A stretch of DNA of 12,988 bases from JBBIKU01 sp037445245. GTDB lineage: Bacteria > Chloroflexota > Anaerolineae > Anaerolineales > Anaerolineaceae. The position numbers and the translations under genes are program-made. Shown here piece after piece: positions 11,872 to 12,988 of the stretch (position 1 is its first letter; the number at the start of each line of letters is the position of its first letter). The stretch lies in NCBI GenBank assembly GCA_037445245.1, contig JBBIKU010000067.1:1-12988 (forward strand), read 5' to 3'. Below the pieces are notes generated by a model. That model was not told where the DNA came from. It worked only from the letters and a program-made list of their open reading frames with translations, and searched no databases.

Positions 11872-12988
11872 ATGTTCGAAGCCGAACAAAAAATCATCGA
11901 AGCCCACATCCGCCACTTTTGCGAACAAAATGGCTTGCCCGAACCCGCCTTGCAGTGGAGCTGGATCCCCTTCAGCGGGCACTGGGGAATCTCCACCGCC
12001 TTCTTTCAACTGGCTGCGCAGGAAGTCCGCGAGGGCAAAACCAGCCTCAAGGTCGCCGAGCGGGCGCAGCAGATCGCCGAAGCCGTGGCGCAGCACCTCG
12101 GCACGCCCGCCGGTTTCGAGCGCCTCGAGGCGGTGCGCGGCTATCTCAACCTGTATTTCTCGACTGCCGAGTATGCCCGGCGCGTGCTGGACACCGTGCT
12201 GGAGCAGAGCGAGCGTTTCGGCGCCGCTGATCCCCGCCATGAGCGGGTGATGGTCGAGTTCTCGCAACCGAACACTCACAAAGCCTTTCATGTCGGACAC
12301 CTGCGCAACGTGGTGCTCGGCAGCGCCGTGTGCAATATCCTCGAACGAGCCGGTTCCGAAGTGGTACGTGCCAACTACATCGGCGATATCGGCTTGCATG
12401 TCATCAAGTGGTTGTGGAATTACCAGAAACGTCACGCTGGCGAAGAGCCCGGCGAAGATGTCATCCGCTGGATCGGCGAGCTGTACACCGAAGCCAACCA
12501 GTTATACGAAGAAAGTGAACAGGCACAGGCGGAAGTGCGTGCCCTCTTTGCCCGTTGGGACCGTCGCGAGCTGGAGATCGTCAACCTGTGGGAAAAGACC
12601 CGCCGCTGGTCGCTGGAGGGCTTCGATCAAATTTACCAACTTCTGGGCGTCCATTTTGACCGTTACTATTTCGAAAGCGAAATGGAAGAACCCGGCAAAA
12701 AACTGGTGGAAGAATTGATCGCCCGCGGTCTGGCGCGCGACGAGCGTCCTGAAGGGGCAGTCATCATCCCCCTCGACGAACTGCTCGGCAGCCAGGAAAA
12801 ATACCGCGTCCTGGTCATTCTGCGCTCCGACGGCACTTCGCTCTATTCCACCAAAGACCTGCCGCTCGCCATCCGGAAAGTGGAAGAGTACAAGATCGAC
12901 CGTTCGGTTTACGTCATCGACGTGCGCCAATCACTCTATTTGCAGCAGATCTTCAAAACGCTGGAACTGATGGGCTACGAATGGGCAA
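11872..12988 (+). CDS. argS: arginyl-tRNA synthetase, N-terminal part, cut by right window edge
   Basis: This class I synthetase charges tRNA-Arg with arginine. The first 372 codons are present, open to the window end. The N-terminal tRNA-binding (Add-1/DALR-N) region spans about 1-115, with a long stretch including LQWSWIPFSGHWGISTAF and RGYLNLYFS. The catalytic domain begins at about 125 with MVEFSQPNTHKAFHVGHLRN, containing the HIGH-type motif HVGH (140-143), followed by RANYIGDIGLHVIKW, typical of ArgRS. LRSDGTSLYSTKDLPLA near 320-340 is another family hallmark. The start is ATG 11872 behind the purine-rich AGAGGGA. The anticodon-binding domain and the KMSK-like region lie beyond the window. 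Its own promoter at 11790 separates it from rpsT. Confidence 0.96.
   Translation, partial: MFEAEQKIIEAHIRHFCEQNGLPEPALQWSWIPFSGHWGISTAFFQLAAQEVREGKTSLKVAERAQQIAEAVAQHLGTPAGFERLEAVRGYLNLYFSTAEYARRVLDTVLEQSERFGAADPRHERVMVEFSQPNTHKAFHVGHLRNVVLGSAVCNILERAGSEVVRANYIGDIGLHVIKWLWNYQKRHAGEEPGEDVIRWIGELYTEANQLYEESEQAQAEVRALFARWDRRELEIVNLWEKTRRWSLEGFDQIYQLLGVHFDRYYFESEMEEPGKKLVEELIARGLARDERPEGAVIIPLDELLGSQEKYRVLVILRSDGTSLYSTKDLPLAIRKVEEYKIDRSVYVIDVRQSLYLQQIFKTLELMGYEWA

Noticed and set aside
1..12988. CRISPR array, transposon, prophage, toxin-antitoxin or defence system
   Set aside because: No regularly spaced repeats, transposase, integrase or terminal inverted repeats were seen, and every strong ORF is a housekeeping or envelope gene. 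Base composition looks uniform by eye.

Overview
The window is an ordinary bacterial chromosomal segment, GC-rich and dense in housekeeping genes. The protein flavour suggests Chloroflexota, perhaps an Anaerolineae-like lineage: a T-box in front of thrS, a class II (B12-dependent) ribonucleotide reductase, a threonyl-tRNA synthetase without its TGS domain, and envelope proteins with Pro/Thr-rich 'TPT' linkers. This placement is an inference from style, not from a marker-gene comparison.

Layout, left to right. (1) Positions 1-3600, plus strand, translation block: the 3' part of a tRNA-Val(GAC), then almost directly a complete threonine T-box riboswitch, thrS, and the infC-rpmI-rplT cluster (IF3, L35, L20), closed by a strong terminator. 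A good promoter overlaps the thrS stop codon and drives infC. infC appears to start with the rare codon AUC. Each gap in the ribosomal-protein cluster can fold, so autogenous control is plausible. (2) 3660-6274, plus strand: a three-gene unit with ATGA overlaps encoding a macro-domain protein, a SpoU/TrmH-family RNA 2'-O-methyltransferase and a DUF711 (UPF0210) protein. (3) 6277-7952, minus strand, convergent with the previous unit: a parvulin-type peptidyl-prolyl isomerase lipoprotein (apparently leaderless) and a single-pass membrane protein of unknown function, overlapping by ATGA. (4) 8079-11265, plus strand: nrdR and nrdJ. The promoter is followed by a perfect 18-bp palindrome resembling a NrdR box, with a weaker partner 30 bp upstream. 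(5) 11381-11787: rpsT (S20) with a strong promoter, UUG start and terminator. (6) From 11793: argS, cut by the right window edge.

The genes serve three jobs: tRNA charging and ribosome assembly (thrS, infC, rpmI, rplT, rpsT, argS, probably the methyltransferase), deoxynucleotide supply under NrdR control (nrdR-nrdJ), and extracytoplasmic protein folding or envelope functions (the minus-strand pair). I found no mobile element, CRISPR array, phage or defence system. The most interesting content is regulatory: the tRNA/T-box junction, non-AUG starts on two translation genes known elsewhere for autoregulation, folded ribosomal-protein leaders, and the NrdR-box pair. The least understood genes are the macro/TrmH/DUF711 trio and the membrane protein at 6277-7023.
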